A stretch of DNA of 64,000 bases, taken from contig JBMNFG010000011.1 of the NCBI GenBank assembly GCA_050949175.1, forward strand, positions 248,001-312,000. Direction: 5' to 3'. The position numbers and the translations under genes are program-made. Source of the stretch: UBA4971 sp900019985 (GTDB lineage: Bacteria; Bacillota; SHA-98; UBA4971). The notes under the pieces are model-generated. The model was not told the DNA's origin, searched no databases, and saw nothing but the letters and a program-made list of their open reading frames with translations. Below are positions 33,757 to 42,397 of the stretch, piece by piece (position 1 is the stretch's first letter; every line of letters starts with the position of its first letter).

Positions 33757-34920
33757 CTAGTATAACAAAAAACCGCTCCGGGTTTCTCTAAACATCTCAG
33801 CATCATGACGCCATTTATCAAGCATATAATGGATATCTCCGTCTTCATCAATTGCTTTGCGGAGCTCGTCAGTTCCGGCAAGGATATCTATATGGAGCCT
33901 GCCTCGGGACATCTGCTCCAGAGACTCTACCCATCGAAATTGTTCTGGCCACAGGGCTTTTATAGTCCTGAGGATCTCTATTCCGGCACCTATAGGTTCA
34001 AAAGCCTCCCTGTCAGTTATGTGAATCTGTACCCCTTGACACAACTCATCCTCGTACTTGGAAAAGGTCGGCACAAAATAGCACGGTCTGAAAGCACATC
34101 CGGGAAGTCCTTTCGAGTTAAGCGAGTCCGCCAACAGTATGCCGTCTATCCACGGCGCGCCCAGAAGCTCGAAAGGCCGGGTAGTGCCTCTGCCTTCTGA
34201 AACATTTGTCCCCTCGATGAAGCATGTTCCCGGAAAGACTGTGGCAGTATCAAGGGTCGGCATATTGGGCGAAGGCAAAACCCAAGGTAAACCAGTTTCA
34301 TCATACCACATATCCCTTCTCCAGCCTTGCATCCTTATAACCGCAAGGTCGCATCGAATGTTCAGTGCTTCGTTTGCCCACATGGCAAGTTCTCCGACTG
34401 TAAACCCGTGGCGTATGGGAAGCCCTGAGAGCCCCAAAAAAGATGTGAACTCTTTTTCAATAATGTTGCCGCCGACAACAGTCCCGCCTATCGGGTTAGG
34501 CCTGTCAAGCACAACGAGTTCCTTCCCGTGTTCGGAACATGCCTCCATAGCAAAAACCATTGTAGTTATGTACGAATAAAACCTTACACCTATATCTTGA
34601 ATATCGAATACCAAAGTATCTATTCCATTTAACATCTGGGATGTAGGCTTTCGCGTCGCTCCATATAGGCTGTATACAGGCAGCCCGGTGGAACCGTCCA
34701 AGTACTCAGGGATATCCAGAGCATCCTGGACCTCTCCGCGCAAGCCATGCTCAGGACTGAAAAGCGCAACCAGACGGAAGTCTTTATAGAGGACATCAAT
34801 GGTTTGCCTGAGATTTTTCGCAACACCTGTGGGATTGGTAATAAGGCCAAGCCGTTTTCCCATAAGATGCTCTCTCTCTTTACCGTCCAGTCCAATTACA
34901 TCAACGCCGGTAAGGACCAT
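33757..34920 (-). CDS. NamZ-like exo-beta-N-acetylmuramidase (DUF1343)
   Basis: 387 residues from ATG 34920 (GGAGGAGGGG upstream); the longer frame is unlikely. DUF1343 landmarks: GVDVIGLDGKE at the start, LGLITNPTGV, ALFSPEHGLRGE, LVFDIQDIGVRFYSY, LDRPNPIGG, EGTNVSEGRGTTRPFE. B. subtilis YbbC, of this family, is the exo-acting muramidase NamZ which removes terminal MurNAc from peptidoglycan fragments. No signal peptide is apparent here, so this one probably acts in the cytoplasm on imported muropeptide sugars. It lies between an ABC sugar permease gene and the RpiR regulator. Confidence 0.88.
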   Translation of the reverse strand: MVLTGVDVIGLDGKEREHLMGKRLGLITNPTGVAKNLRQTIDVLYKDFRLVALFSPEHGLRGEVQDALDIPEYLDGSTGLPVYSLYGATRKPTSQMLNGIDTLVFDIQDIGVRFYSYITTMVFAMEACSEHGKELVVLDRPNPIGGTVVGGNIIEKEFTSFLGLSGLPIRHGFTVGELAMWANEALNIRCDLAVIRMQGWRRDMWYDETGLPWVLPSPNMPTLDTATVFPGTCFIEGTNVSEGRGTTRPFELLGAPWIDGILLADSLNSKGLPGCAFRPCYFVPTFSKYEDELCQGVQIHITDREAFEPIGAGIEILRTIKALWPEQFRWVESLEQMSRGRLHIDILAGTDELRKAIDEDGDIHYMLDKWRHDAEMFRETRSGFLLY

Positions 34921-34995
34921 TGTACCCCTCCTCCCGCCACCGGTTTCACACGTTGCCTCCGCTCTTTTCATTACACTTTCGCACTCTGCTTTCGG

Positions 34996-35132
34996 TTTTT
35001 TCTTATTCCGCGTTTTCTGCTTATCCCGGATCTTTTGCTTATCCGGGGTTTTTGCTTATCCGGGGTTTTTGCTCATCCGGGGTTTTTGCTCATCCGGGGT
35101 TTTCTCCTCATCCCGAGTTTTCTGCTTATCCC
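34996..35132. repeat. 17-bp tandem array seeded at the stop codon of the sugar permease
   Basis: Eight units on the minus strand of type GGATAAGCAAAAACCCC. The first one contains the final Gly codon and TAA stop of the MalG-like gene (GGGATAAGCAGAAAACTC). The four central copies are nearly identical (GGATGAGCAAAAACCCC and GGATAAGCAAAAACCCC); outer ones diverge. The array fills most of the gap before the NamZ-like gene. Confidence 0.9.
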
Positions 35133-35959
35133 TTAACAGCCCCGGCAGTCAGACCTTTAATAAACTGCTGCGACAACAGGATATAGAGAACGAGCAGCGG
35201 CAGACTTGCCATTACCATTCCTGCGAAAACCAAACCCCAGTTTGTTTCGTATTGTCCGAAGAACACAGTCATCCCAAGGGGAATGGTCTTCAGGGCGTCA
35301 TTTCGCAGGAAAATCAGAGGGAAAAAGAAATCATTCCACAGCGGAACAAAGTTCATAAGTACTACCGTAGCCAGAGCAGGCCTGATCAGAGGCAGCATTA
35401 CTTTGTAGAACACCTGAAACTCATTGCAGCCGTCTATACGCGCTGCAAACTCCAGTTCCTTAGGTAAAGTCCTGAAGAAACCGGTCAGGATAAAGACAGA
35501 CATAGGCATTCCGCTTGCAACGTAAGTCAAAATCAAAGCAGCATGCGTATCGTGAAGGCGCAGATTCTTCATAAGCAAAAAGAGAGGCAGCACTCCGAGG
35601 CGTATCGGCACCATAAGGCCTGACAGGAAGTAGACGTACAAAGGATTGCTCCAGGGAAAATCGTACCTGGCAAGGGCATATGCAGCAAGTGATGAAAGGC
35701 CTGCAATCAATGCCACCGACGTAACAGTTACAAACAAGCTATTTTTGAGATAAACCGGGAAATTGGCTCTCTGCCAAACAGCTACGAAGTTGTTCAGGTT
35801 CCATTCCTTCGGCAATGCGAACGGAGCCATAAATATCTCGCGAGTGCTTTTGAAAGATGTCACCAGCATCAGCAAAAGAGGGTATGCAACAATGACTGCG
35901 TAAACACCCATCACACCGTATATCAACAGCCACTTTGTCCTTTGCTTATCCGTACTCAC
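35126..35959 (-). CDS. MalG-like ABC sugar transporter permease
   Basis: 277 residues from a GTG at 35959 (GGTGGAG upstream). Six membrane helices, ending QQFIKGLTAGAVKG, the standard carbohydrate-importer C-terminus. The EAA loop appears as EFAARIDGCNEFQVFYKVMLPLIRPAL. Belongs to CUT1 permeases and forms a heterodimer with the product of the preceding gene. In this operon it most likely carries MurNAc or a GlcNAc-MurNAc/muropeptide sugar. No ATPase gene is present; a shared MsmX-like ATPase is probably used. Confidence 0.92.
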   Translation of the reverse strand: MSTDKQRTKWLLIYGVMGVYAVIVAYPLLLMLVTSFKSTREIFMAPFALPKEWNLNNFVAVWQRANFPVYLKNSLFVTVTSVALIAGLSSLAAYALARYDFPWSNPLYVYFLSGLMVPIRLGVLPLFLLMKNLRLHDTHAALILTYVASGMPMSVFILTGFFRTLPKELEFAARIDGCNEFQVFYKVMLPLIRPALATVVLMNFVPLWNDFFFPLIFLRNDALKTIPLGMTVFFGQYETNWGLVFAGMVMASLPLLVLYILLSQQFIKGLTAGAVKG

Positions 35960-35960
35960 C

Positions 35961-36881
35961 CTACATCTCCACCTCTTGTCGTCTAACAAGCCATACTCCA
36001 AAAACTGAAACCACGCATATGACTAAAAACATCAAGACCGCAATGGCTGATCCTAATCCAACCTGCCCGACTTCTCCACCGGTCGTAGCGTCTCCAAAAG
36101 CAGTCCTGTAGAAGAACGTGCCTAAGACATCAGTGGAATAGAAAGGACTGCCGCTGGAGCCCTGCATAATGAAGATTAATTCGAACGCATTAAAGTCGTA
36201 AATGAAGGTCAGGATTGTAACCATACCGATAGTAGGCACGAGCAACGGAAGTGTCACATGCCTGAATACTTGCCACGGAGTGGCGCCGTCAACCAGGGCA
36301 GCCTCTTCCAGCTCCACAGGAATCCCCTGCAGTCCGGCAAGGTAGACGGTAATAGGAAAACCCAGCCACCTCCATGCATTCACAAGGACAATCGTAGGCA
36401 GAGCAGTCATCATATCTCCCAGCCAAGGCCTGGTCAGATTCTCCAGGCCGATAAGGGTCAAAAACTTATTAATCTGCCCCCAGGTGGGATTCAGCAGAAG
36501 GAGCCAAAGAAATCCGACAACTACCTGGGACAAGGTATACGGGGCAAAATATACTGTTTGAAAAAGCCGAAGAAGCCTTCCGCCTTTAGTCAGCATCACC
36601 GCAATAAAAAGGCCGAAGGTAGTCTGAATGAGGAATGTGACCACGAAGAAGAAAACATTGTGCTTTAATGCTCCGACCAGCCGTTCGCTGTAAGGACGCT
36701 CAAAGAGCACCTTACGGAAATTATCGAAGCCTGCAAAGCCTCTTCTGATATACCCGTCCCACTCAATGAAACTGTATCCTAATGAAGACAGTAACGGATA
36801 CACCATAAAAACTGTGTATACTATTAGCGCAGGCGCCAAGAACATAAAGTAGATTCTCCGGCGTGAACGTTTGCTACTCAC
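35961..36881 (-). CDS. MalF-like ABC sugar transporter permease
   Basis: 306 residues. Six membrane helices; opens RRRIYFMFLAPALIVYTVF, a typical CUT1 (MalF/UgpA) N-terminus. The EAA loop is ELEEAALVDGATPWQVFRHV. Partner of the following MalG-like permease, whose GTG begins 1 bp after this stop. Substrate assignment as for the operon (MurNAc-containing sugar) is inference from gene neighbours. Confidence 0.93.
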   Translation of the reverse strand: MSSKRSRRRIYFMFLAPALIVYTVFMVYPLLSSLGYSFIEWDGYIRRGFAGFDNFRKVLFERPYSERLVGALKHNVFFFVVTFLIQTTFGLFIAVMLTKGGRLLRLFQTVYFAPYTLSQVVVGFLWLLLLNPTWGQINKFLTLIGLENLTRPWLGDMMTALPTIVLVNAWRWLGFPITVYLAGLQGIPVELEEAALVDGATPWQVFRHVTLPLLVPTIGMVTILTFIYDFNAFELIFIMQGSSGSPFYSTDVLGTFFYRTAFGDATTGGEVGQVGLGSAIAVLMFLVICVVSVFGVWLVRRQEVEM

Positions 36882-36927
36882 TGCAATTCCCCCGTCAACC
36901 GGCGTTACACTGCCCTATACTTTGGCA

Positions 36928-36967
36928 TGAGGAGGCAGCAAGCATGAAGCTTGTGCCCCCTCCTTCG
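36928..36967 (-). other. Stem-loop between binding-protein and permease genes
   Basis: On the minus strand GAAGGAGGGGGCACAAGCTT and its partner AAGC...CCTCCTC form a long interrupted stem without a T-run. Such hairpins between a solute-binding-protein gene and its permeases often stabilise the upstream mRNA and raise the amount of binding protein. Confidence 0.5.
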
Positions 36968-36976
36968 TATTACTGC

Positions 36977-38236
36977 TTACTTCTGAAACGGCTCATACCA
37001 TTTGATCAAGCCTTCATGGATCTCAGCGGCAACATCTTCAGGAGTGAGCTGGTCAGAGAACATAGCCTGCAACCCTGCCTGGAGGATAGTTGAACCGTTG
37101 GGCTGGTCAAACCTGAACCCTACAACCATCAGGTGAGGTGTAGCCTTCTCATTGGCAAGGGCCAGCATCTCAGCTAATACCGGATGTGTAGGCTTGACTC
37201 CCGGAACCGCTGAAGGCTGACTCAGCTCGTCAGTGAACATCTGACCGTACTGCTCTGTGGCTAGGAAGTTGATGAACTTCAAGCATTCTTCTTTATGCTT
37301 TGTTATGGCGTTAATGCCGTAGGAGCCGTCCATATAGACTGCTACGTAGCCGCCCTCTCCCGGCTTTTCTCCTGGAACCGGGAAGACCCCCAACTTAATA
37401 TCAGGGTTGAGCCTCTCGAGGGTAGCAGTCTCATAGGAACCGCCGATCATCATAGCTGCCATTTCTTGCGCGAACATCATCTGCATATCCGTATAGCCGA
37501 TTCCCATGAAGTCTTTGGGCATATAGGGTCTAAGCTCTAGCATCTTGCCTAGCGAGTATATGAACCTTTCATCCAGGAAGTTGGTGTCACCGTTGATGAC
37601 TGCATCTGAGAAATCATTGCCGCCGTAGAAGTTGGGAGCCACTCCTCCGAAGAGAGTCTCAAGGGTCCATCCTTCTTTTCCTCCGTTGGCAAGGGGTACA
37701 ATGCCTGCGTCCTTTATGGTTTGGCAAAGCTTCAGGAATTCATCCCAAGTCTCGGGCTCTTCAAGTCCCAGCTCATCAAAGATCGCCTTATTGTAGAGTA
37801 CCTGTACGGTCTGTATCGCAAACGGCACTCCGTAAACCTTTCCTGTATGACGGTTTGATGCTCCTCTTAGAACGTCTTTGTCGAATTTTGCAAGATCCGG
37901 CACCTCGGCTTCGGTCAATTCCATCAGGTAGCCTGCTTCTGCAAGGGCTTCCATACCTCCGTATGAACGAAGGTGGATGATGTCAGGACCTGTGCCACCC
38001 TGAAGTGCGGTTGCGAGAATCGTGTTGTACTCTGTATTCTTGAACGGGATAAACTTCACTGTAATACCAGGGTTCTCAGCCTCAAATACCTTTATGAATT
38101 TTTCGTACGCATCGATGTCCTCAGTCCGCCAGCTCCAGAAAGTCAGTTCCACATCGGCAGCAGAAGTTGATGCCGCACCTACTGCCAGGCAGAACAGTAA
38201 TATCAGACACACCACAAGACCTCTACGTACTTTCAT
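36977..38236 (-). CDS. ABC sugar-binding protein (extracellular, CUT1 type)
   Basis: 419 residues. Signal sequence of about 26 residues (VCLILLFCLAVGAASTSAA) with no clear lipobox other than a Cys earlier in the hydrophobic core. The mature domain follows the MalE-like family: ELTFWSWRTEDIDAYEKFIK, NTILATALQGGTGPDIIHL, VPFAIQTVQVLYNKAIFDELG and ETWDEFLKLC. It delivers sugar to the two permeases encoded downstream. By context the ligand is likely MurNAc, anhydroMurNAc or a related amino-sugar disaccharide. Confidence 0.92.
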   Translation of the reverse strand: MKVRRGLVVCLILLFCLAVGAASTSAADVELTFWSWRTEDIDAYEKFIKVFEAENPGITVKFIPFKNTEYNTILATALQGGTGPDIIHLRSYGGMEALAEAGYLMELTEAEVPDLAKFDKDVLRGASNRHTGKVYGVPFAIQTVQVLYNKAIFDELGLEEPETWDEFLKLCQTIKDAGIVPLANGGKEGWTLETLFGGVAPNFYGGNDFSDAVINGDTNFLDERFIYSLGKMLELRPYMPKDFMGIGYTDMQMMFAQEMAAMMIGGSYETATLERLNPDIKLGVFPVPGEKPGEGGYVAVYMDGSYGINAITKHKEECLKFINFLATEQYGQMFTDELSQPSAVPGVKPTHPVLAEMLALANEKATPHLMVVGFRFDQPNGSTILQAGLQAMFSDQLTPEDVAAEIHEGLIKWYEPFQK

Positions 38237-38408
38237 GGAATTTTTTCCTCCCTCGTATTAGATATTTGTCTTCGGACTCCATCAGTCTCTCGAAGCCAAA
38301 TCCTGAGGTTGAACCCTACTTTTTCTCTTTCTTCCCATCCCTCCTATCTGACTGTGAATCTGACTGTGATTCTATCCCACTATGATCCAATGCTTTCTTC
38401 GGACTCTT

Positions 38409-39326
38409 TCAACCCGACTGATCCTTGGCTAAATCCGTGGCCCGACGGACATCTCCTTCTGCCTCTTCAAGCGCCTCGAGAGCAGTCTCTCGAGAAACAC
38501 CTGCAAGAGCCATTACAATACCGGCCTTGACGTTTCCGCCTGACTCCTCAAAAAGCCGGGTGCTCTCATTGAGGTTCCGGCCTGTAGCCATACTGATGAT
38601 ACGGATTGCCCTGTTCCGGAGCTTTTTATTTGTAACACGAAGATCCACCAGCAAGTTATCGTATACCTTGCCTAATCTCACCATGGACGCAGTGGAAATC
38701 ATGTTTAAGACCAGCTTTTGCGCGGTGCCTGCCTTCATTCTCGTTGAACCTATCAAAACTTCCGGACCGGTAACAACAGGTATCACAACATCCACCTCAA
38801 AGTCGAGGTCTACCACGCTTGTGCAGATAATGGCTACAGTCGCACAACCGGCATCCCGCGCAGCCCTCAGCGCACCCCTCACATAAGGTGTCACACCGCT
38901 GGCAGAGATACCGACGACCACATAATCCGGGGTCACCCTCTCTGCTACGTCAGAGTAACCCAGCGCTTCGTCATCTTCAGCTTCCTCAACTGCCTGAAAG
39001 ATAGCGTCTTTTCCGCCTGCGATTATCGCGGAGACAGTCTCGGGATCGACCCCAAAAGTCGGAGGGCATTCAGCTGCATCTACAATTCCAAGCCTACCGC
39101 TGGTTCCTGCACCGACATAGAGAACTTGCCCGCCCCTTTTCAATCTGTCGACTACAATATCTACAGCTTTGGCAATCTCAGGAATAACGTCTGCAACAGC
39201 ATAAGGGACAGTCTTGTCCTCATCATTGATTACTTTCAGGATCTCAGCTGTATCCATTCTGTCAAGGCCTTCGCTTCTTGGGTTTCGCTGTTCGGTTACA
39301 AGGGCTTCGTAGTCAGTCAATGGCAT
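38409..39326 (-). CDS. murQ: N-acetylmuramic acid 6-phosphate etherase
   Basis: 305 residues, usual MurQ size. Landmarks: TEQRNPRSEGLDRMDTAEIL at the N-terminus, the SIS sugar-binding GAGTSGRLGIVDAAECPPTFG, the catalytic-acid region, TRMKAGTAQKLVLNMISTASM, and the C-terminal UBA-like TALEALEEAEGDVRRATDLA. The enzyme cleaves the lactyl ether of MurNAc-6-P to give GlcNAc-6-P and D-lactate. It leads a minus-strand cluster with an ABC sugar importer, a NamZ-like muramidase and an RpiR regulator. No MurNAc kinase (MurK/AnmK-type) or NagZ is visible in the window. Confidence 0.95.
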   Translation of the reverse strand: MPLTDYEALVTEQRNPRSEGLDRMDTAEILKVINDEDKTVPYAVADVIPEIAKAVDIVVDRLKRGGQVLYVGAGTSGRLGIVDAAECPPTFGVDPETVSAIIAGGKDAIFQAVEEAEDDEALGYSDVAERVTPDYVVVGISASGVTPYVRGALRAARDAGCATVAIICTSVVDLDFEVDVVIPVVTGPEVLIGSTRMKAGTAQKLVLNMISTASMVRLGKVYDNLLVDLRVTNKKLRNRAIRIISMATGRNLNESTRLFEESGGNVKAGIVMALAGVSRETALEALEEAEGDVRRATDLAKDQSG

Positions 39327-39493
39327 TACCTGTCCTTTCTATATGCTGTACAAGTCATGCTTTATGCTCTACAAGCCATACTTCTACGCGATATTTCATT
39401 TTTTAATTCTGCGTAACTGGAAAATTTCCTTCCAAATTCCTAAGCGTTTAGAAGAATGTTTTCTTAGCGAAGGAAGCCCTCTAAGAAATGGGG

Positions 39494-39615
39494 TGCACAA
39501 GAACGGCGCAAAATGACACAAGAATGACTCAAGAATGACTCAAGAATGACTCAAGAATGACTCAAGAATGGCTCAAGAATAACACAGGAATGGTACAGGA
39601 ACGGCACAAGAATAG
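39494..39615. repeat. 11-bp tandem array between murQ and tRNA-Leu
   Basis: About eleven units of AAGAATGACTC; the central four are perfect (roughly 39519-39562) and the outer ones diverge (CACAGGAATGG, TACAGGAACGG, CACAAGAATAG). It abuts the terminator of tRNA-Leu. The remaining sequence from 39327 to 39493, upstream of murQ, should hold the murQ-operon promoter, but no box was convincing. Confidence 0.9.
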
Positions 39616-39649
39616 CAAAAAACAAGCTCCGGGGAGAATCCGCCGGAGC
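39614..39649 (-). terminator. Terminator for tRNA-Leu
   Basis: On the minus strand GCTCCGG-CGGATTCTCC-CCGGAGC is followed by TTGTTTTTTGC, about 20 bp past the tRNA end. Confidence 0.88.
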
Positions 39650-39668
39650 CACAAACCCTAGAAATAGA

Positions 39669-39756
39669 TGGTGCCGGAGGCGGGAATCGAACCCGCACGG
39701 GCCAAAGGCCCAAGGGATTTTAAGTCCCTTGCGTCTGCCTGTTCCGCCACTCCGGC
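39669..39756 (-). tRNA. tRNA-Leu (anticodon TAA)
   Basis: Minus strand: acceptor GCCGGAG with CTCCGGC, anticodon loop in GGGACTTAAAATCCC giving TAA, class II long variable arm (TTGGGCCTTTGGCCCG), T arm GCGGGTTCGATTCCCGC and encoded CCA; 88 bases. Confidence 0.95.
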
Positions 39757-40000
39757 ACTGATAGCCACCAAAAAGATATTATGTTAAGCCGTCATCGCAG
39801 TACATTATAGCACTGCAATCTCCACACAACAATGTAAATTTGTACTAAGGCATTGCCAAGGGAATAACAAGTAGCAGACAGCCCCTAACAACTCTAGACA
39901 TTACATTGCCCTTGCCTTCCAAAACACCTAATACTGTTCAATCAAACGCAGATCACATATGAATCCGCGGGCATATTGTGCCAACTGCTGTTTTGCCGGT

Positions 40001-40513
40001 TTATTCTCTAAGCAATCGGTAAACCCACCTGCCCACAGGGTTCTTCCCTCGTGCCAGGTAATCCGCGTAGTGGGCATGGAGGCACTTCAAGCCTGTGCCG
40101 CCCCTTTTGATACCGCCTATCCCAGACTCCGTGATCACCTCGTACCAAGAAGGCCTGTGGGCCTTAACCCATCTTAACCGGTCTTCCGTCAAGAGGCTCT
40201 GCCTGAAATCAGCGTATGATTCGGCAGCCTCTTCGTATTCTTTCTGTGCATCAAGGTCCTGCGCCAGGCGCTCCTCCAGCTTTGTAATCCATCCTTCAGC
40301 CTCAAGCGCGGACACGGCTTTAATAGCACCTGGACAGGTGAGCCAGAAAACAGTGGGAAAAGGTTCATAAGGCTCATCGATTCCACGCCTCGCGCTTACA
40401 ATAGGCCTGGTAACAATGGTCTCCGGCATTCCCAACGGACACCGGGTTGCCACTTTCAAAAAGCCCCTCGGCGTACGACCTAATTGTAATCGGACAATGT
40501 CTTCATCTCTCAT
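40001..40513 (-). CDS. DUF501 domain-containing protein
   Basis: 170 residues. The DUF501 pattern is seen as QLGRTPRGFLKVATRCPLGMP near the start, then FPTVFWLTCPGAIKAVSALEAEGW and GIGGIKRGGTGLKCLHAHYADYLARG with conserved Cys and His residues that may bind metal. The family is common in Actinobacteria and Clostridia, often next to division and exopolyphosphatase genes. Here it follows the divIC-yabR end of the sporulation/division block, as in many Bacillota. Function unknown. Confidence 0.88.
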   Translation of the reverse strand: MRDEDIVRLQLGRTPRGFLKVATRCPLGMPETIVTRPIVSARRGIDEPYEPFPTVFWLTCPGAIKAVSALEAEGWITKLEERLAQDLDAQKEYEEAAESYADFRQSLLTEDRLRWVKAHRPSWYEVITESGIGGIKRGGTGLKCLHAHYADYLARGKNPVGRWVYRLLRE

Positions 40514-40661
40514 AAATCTCTACAGCCCAAACCTGATAGCTCCTTGTAGCTTCCCACACACCGACAAAGCACTATTCGCAATATAAGCCGGTCGCAAGAA
40601 TGCGCCGGCTTTCGATTTCTGCCCGCAAGAGTCAGGCCGCTTATGAGAGTTCAGACTTGAC

Positions 40662-41066
40662 TCATCCGCCTATTCGTGTATATCGACTACCGCGACCGCC
40701 CCGCTTAGAATCCTGACTCCTCTTGAGGTCTGACAGCCGCTCATCGCTTTCCTTAAGAAACTTAGACAACTTGTCTTCAAAGGATTGCTGAGCAGCAGAT
40801 GGTGTCCGCCGGCTACGCATCGGCCGATAGTCCGGGTTAGCCTGCTTAATTGAAAGACCGATCTTGTCACCCTCGACTGATAGAATTTTCACCTTTACAA
40901 CATCATTTTCTTTTAAGTAGTCATTGATATCCTTTACGTAAGTGTCAGCAACTTCGGAAATGTGGACCAACCCTGTCTGACCCCCAGCCAGTTCGACGAA
41001 GGCTCCGAAGTAGGTAATCCCCGTGACACGGCCTTCGACAATGCTGCCTACCTCAAGTGACGGCAT
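40662..41066 (-). CDS. yabR: S1 RNA-binding domain protein (YabR-like)
   Basis: 134 residues from ATG 41066, with AGGAGG 12 bp upstream; an ATG 7 codons earlier contains that box and is less likely. The N-terminal S1 domain reads LEVGSIVEGRVTGITYFGAF, then TGLVHISEVADTYVKDINDYL and GDKIGLSIKQA, nearly the consensus. The tail (residues 80-134) is basic and rich in Ser/Arg/Gly, probably RNA-binding. It resembles B. subtilis YabR and sits in the same divIC-yabR order. Confidence 0.92.
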   Translation of the reverse strand: MPSLEVGSIVEGRVTGITYFGAFVELAGGQTGLVHISEVADTYVKDINDYLKENDVVKVKILSVEGDKIGLSIKQANPDYRPMRSRRTPSAAQQSFEDKLSKFLKESDERLSDLKRSQDSKRGGRGSRYTRIGG

Positions 41067-41204
41067 AACCGGCAAATTCCTCCTCATTAGATTGTGGCGG
41101 GCGATACTTCACCCAAAGTCATATCTCATTATACTTGGCTGGCATGTCCCGTGTCAACGAGGAACGCCTCGTATTCGCTTAGAGAATGCCTGCTAACACA
41201 TGGG

Positions 41205-41628
41205 TCAATCGAGGATTTTCGAAGGGTCTCGACCGGGCCTCTCTTCCACCCCTGAAGACTCATCAGCGGCGCTGGGATCTGTGACAATAAACTGGATCTC
41301 ACCGGGTTTCACCAAGCCCAGTTTCTCCCTGGCCATCTTCTCAACATATTCATCGCTGGACAGATACTCTATTTCCTCAAGGAGTTCATCGCATTTTTCC
41401 TTCCATATTGCGATCTCTCGCTCAACTACAGATATCTGATACTCCATCCGGACCAGTTCAAGATAATTCCTGAGATAGAGGAAAGCCATGACAAAGACGA
41501 AAAAGCCCACCAATATCTGGCGGACGCGTTTCCGTGTTATCCAGCCTGTGCGAGTTTCAGTGTTGTCAGTCAGAATTATCTCTCCCGTAACCCGGAATAT
41601 CCATTGATGCCTTATTCTGTTTCTTCAT
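41205..41628 (-). CDS. divIC: DivIC/FtsB-like septum protein, apparent frameshift near the 5' end
   Basis: The main frame (41573 to 41205) gives a basic cytoplasmic stretch, one membrane helix (VGFFVFVMAFLYL), a coiled coil, and the DivIC/FtsB ending EYVEKMAREKLGLVKPGE. It has no ATG/GTG start before the helix except a poorly placed TTG at 41513. A second frame starts ATG at 41628, 5 bp after the yabQ stop, and reads MKKQNKASMDIPGYGRDNSD before a TGA. The two frames meet at the 4-bp duplication TGACTGAC (about 41563-41570). Removing one TGAC fuses them into one normal DivIC protein of about 140 residues. So either a recent duplication, an assembly error, or a start at CTG (41573, with GGGAGAG upstream). 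DivIC works with FtsL in septum formation. Confidence 0.8.
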
Positions 41629-41633
41629 TGCGC

Positions 41634-42110
41634 TTAGGATTCCTTCCTGCAAAAACAGAGTTTTTCCTTGATATTTGCCCAGAACGTATCGAGATAAGTG
41701 CAAGCTCTGCGGAGCCTTTTCCACCATGTCAAACTTGCCCTCTTTAATCTAAGTGTCCCTTCTCTGAAACCGAAGAACATCTTTCTTCGGACATACCGCA
41801 TGTATTCATAAGTGGATACACAACCGCCGACAACACGATTCCCTACAATCACCCTGTACACGCTGAAACCCATGGCGAACCCAACCAGCATGTAAAACCT
41901 GACCTCTCCCCACGAATAAGCGAGGAGAAACCTGAAAACCATCGTAGCAATGAAAAGCCAGAACACTATGTCAAATACTGCTGTGAATACTTTGCCCGGC
42001 CTGACAGCCCACCTTGCCACTCGGTACAAGTCAAACAAAGCCCCTGTAATTATGCCTGCTGACACCGTAACAGCAAGCCCTATTAACTGAGACTGGACGG
42101 TTCCTGTCAC
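41634..42110 (-). CDS. yabQ: Spore cortex protein YabQ
   Basis: 158 residues. Four hydrophobic helices (about 8-25, 42-62, 68-88 and one weaker) with TAGALFDLYR-like (GIITGALFDLYRVARW) and VFDIVFWLFIATMVF as typical of YabQ, a membrane protein needed for spore cortex formation in B. subtilis. Starts with a 4-bp overlap (ATGA) on yabP. It is followed 5 bp later by the divIC ATG. The order yabP-yabQ-divIC-yabR is the same as in B. subtilis. Confidence 0.9.
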   Translation of the reverse strand: MTGTVQSQLIGLAVTVSAGIITGALFDLYRVARWAVRPGKVFTAVFDIVFWLFIATMVFRFLLAYSWGEVRFYMLVGFAMGFSVYRVIVGNRVVGGCVSTYEYMRYVRRKMFFGFREGTLRLKRASLTWWKRLRRACTYLDTFWANIKEKLCFCRKES

Positions 42111-42397
42111 TTGAACAGCCTCTCTAAGAAACCTCTCGCCTTCTTCCCCGTTTCCTCAGCATACTCAAGCCCCATGACATAGCCTTCTATTTGGAGGTTT
42201 CCTTGGTCCAGATTGAGTTGTTTTATATGAAAGTCTCTTCCGTGCAAGATCAGCATCCCTGATGTGGTCTCCAAGATTACTTCCTGGTCGTCAAAGCTTT
42301 CCACATTGTTTACACCGTCAACCACTATCGCCTCGCGCTCGCTTATCGTCAGCTTGTGTTGGAACGGCGTGGATATGCGCTTTCTATCATCCAGCAT
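42107..42397 (-). CDS. yabP: Sporulation protein YabP
   Basis: 96 residues, the usual size. HKLTISEREAIVVDGVNNVESFD and the following VILETTSGMLILHGRDFHI and LQIEGYVMGLEY are the YabP/YqfC pattern. YabP is needed for sporulation in B. subtilis. Strong GGGAGGG ribosome site. The S4-domain gene yabO, normally just upstream in Bacillus, is not found. Confidence 0.94.
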   Translation of the reverse strand: MLDDRKRISTPFQHKLTISEREAIVVDGVNNVESFDDQEVILETTSGMLILHGRDFHIKQLNLDQGNLQIEGYVMGLEYAEETGKKARGFLERLFK

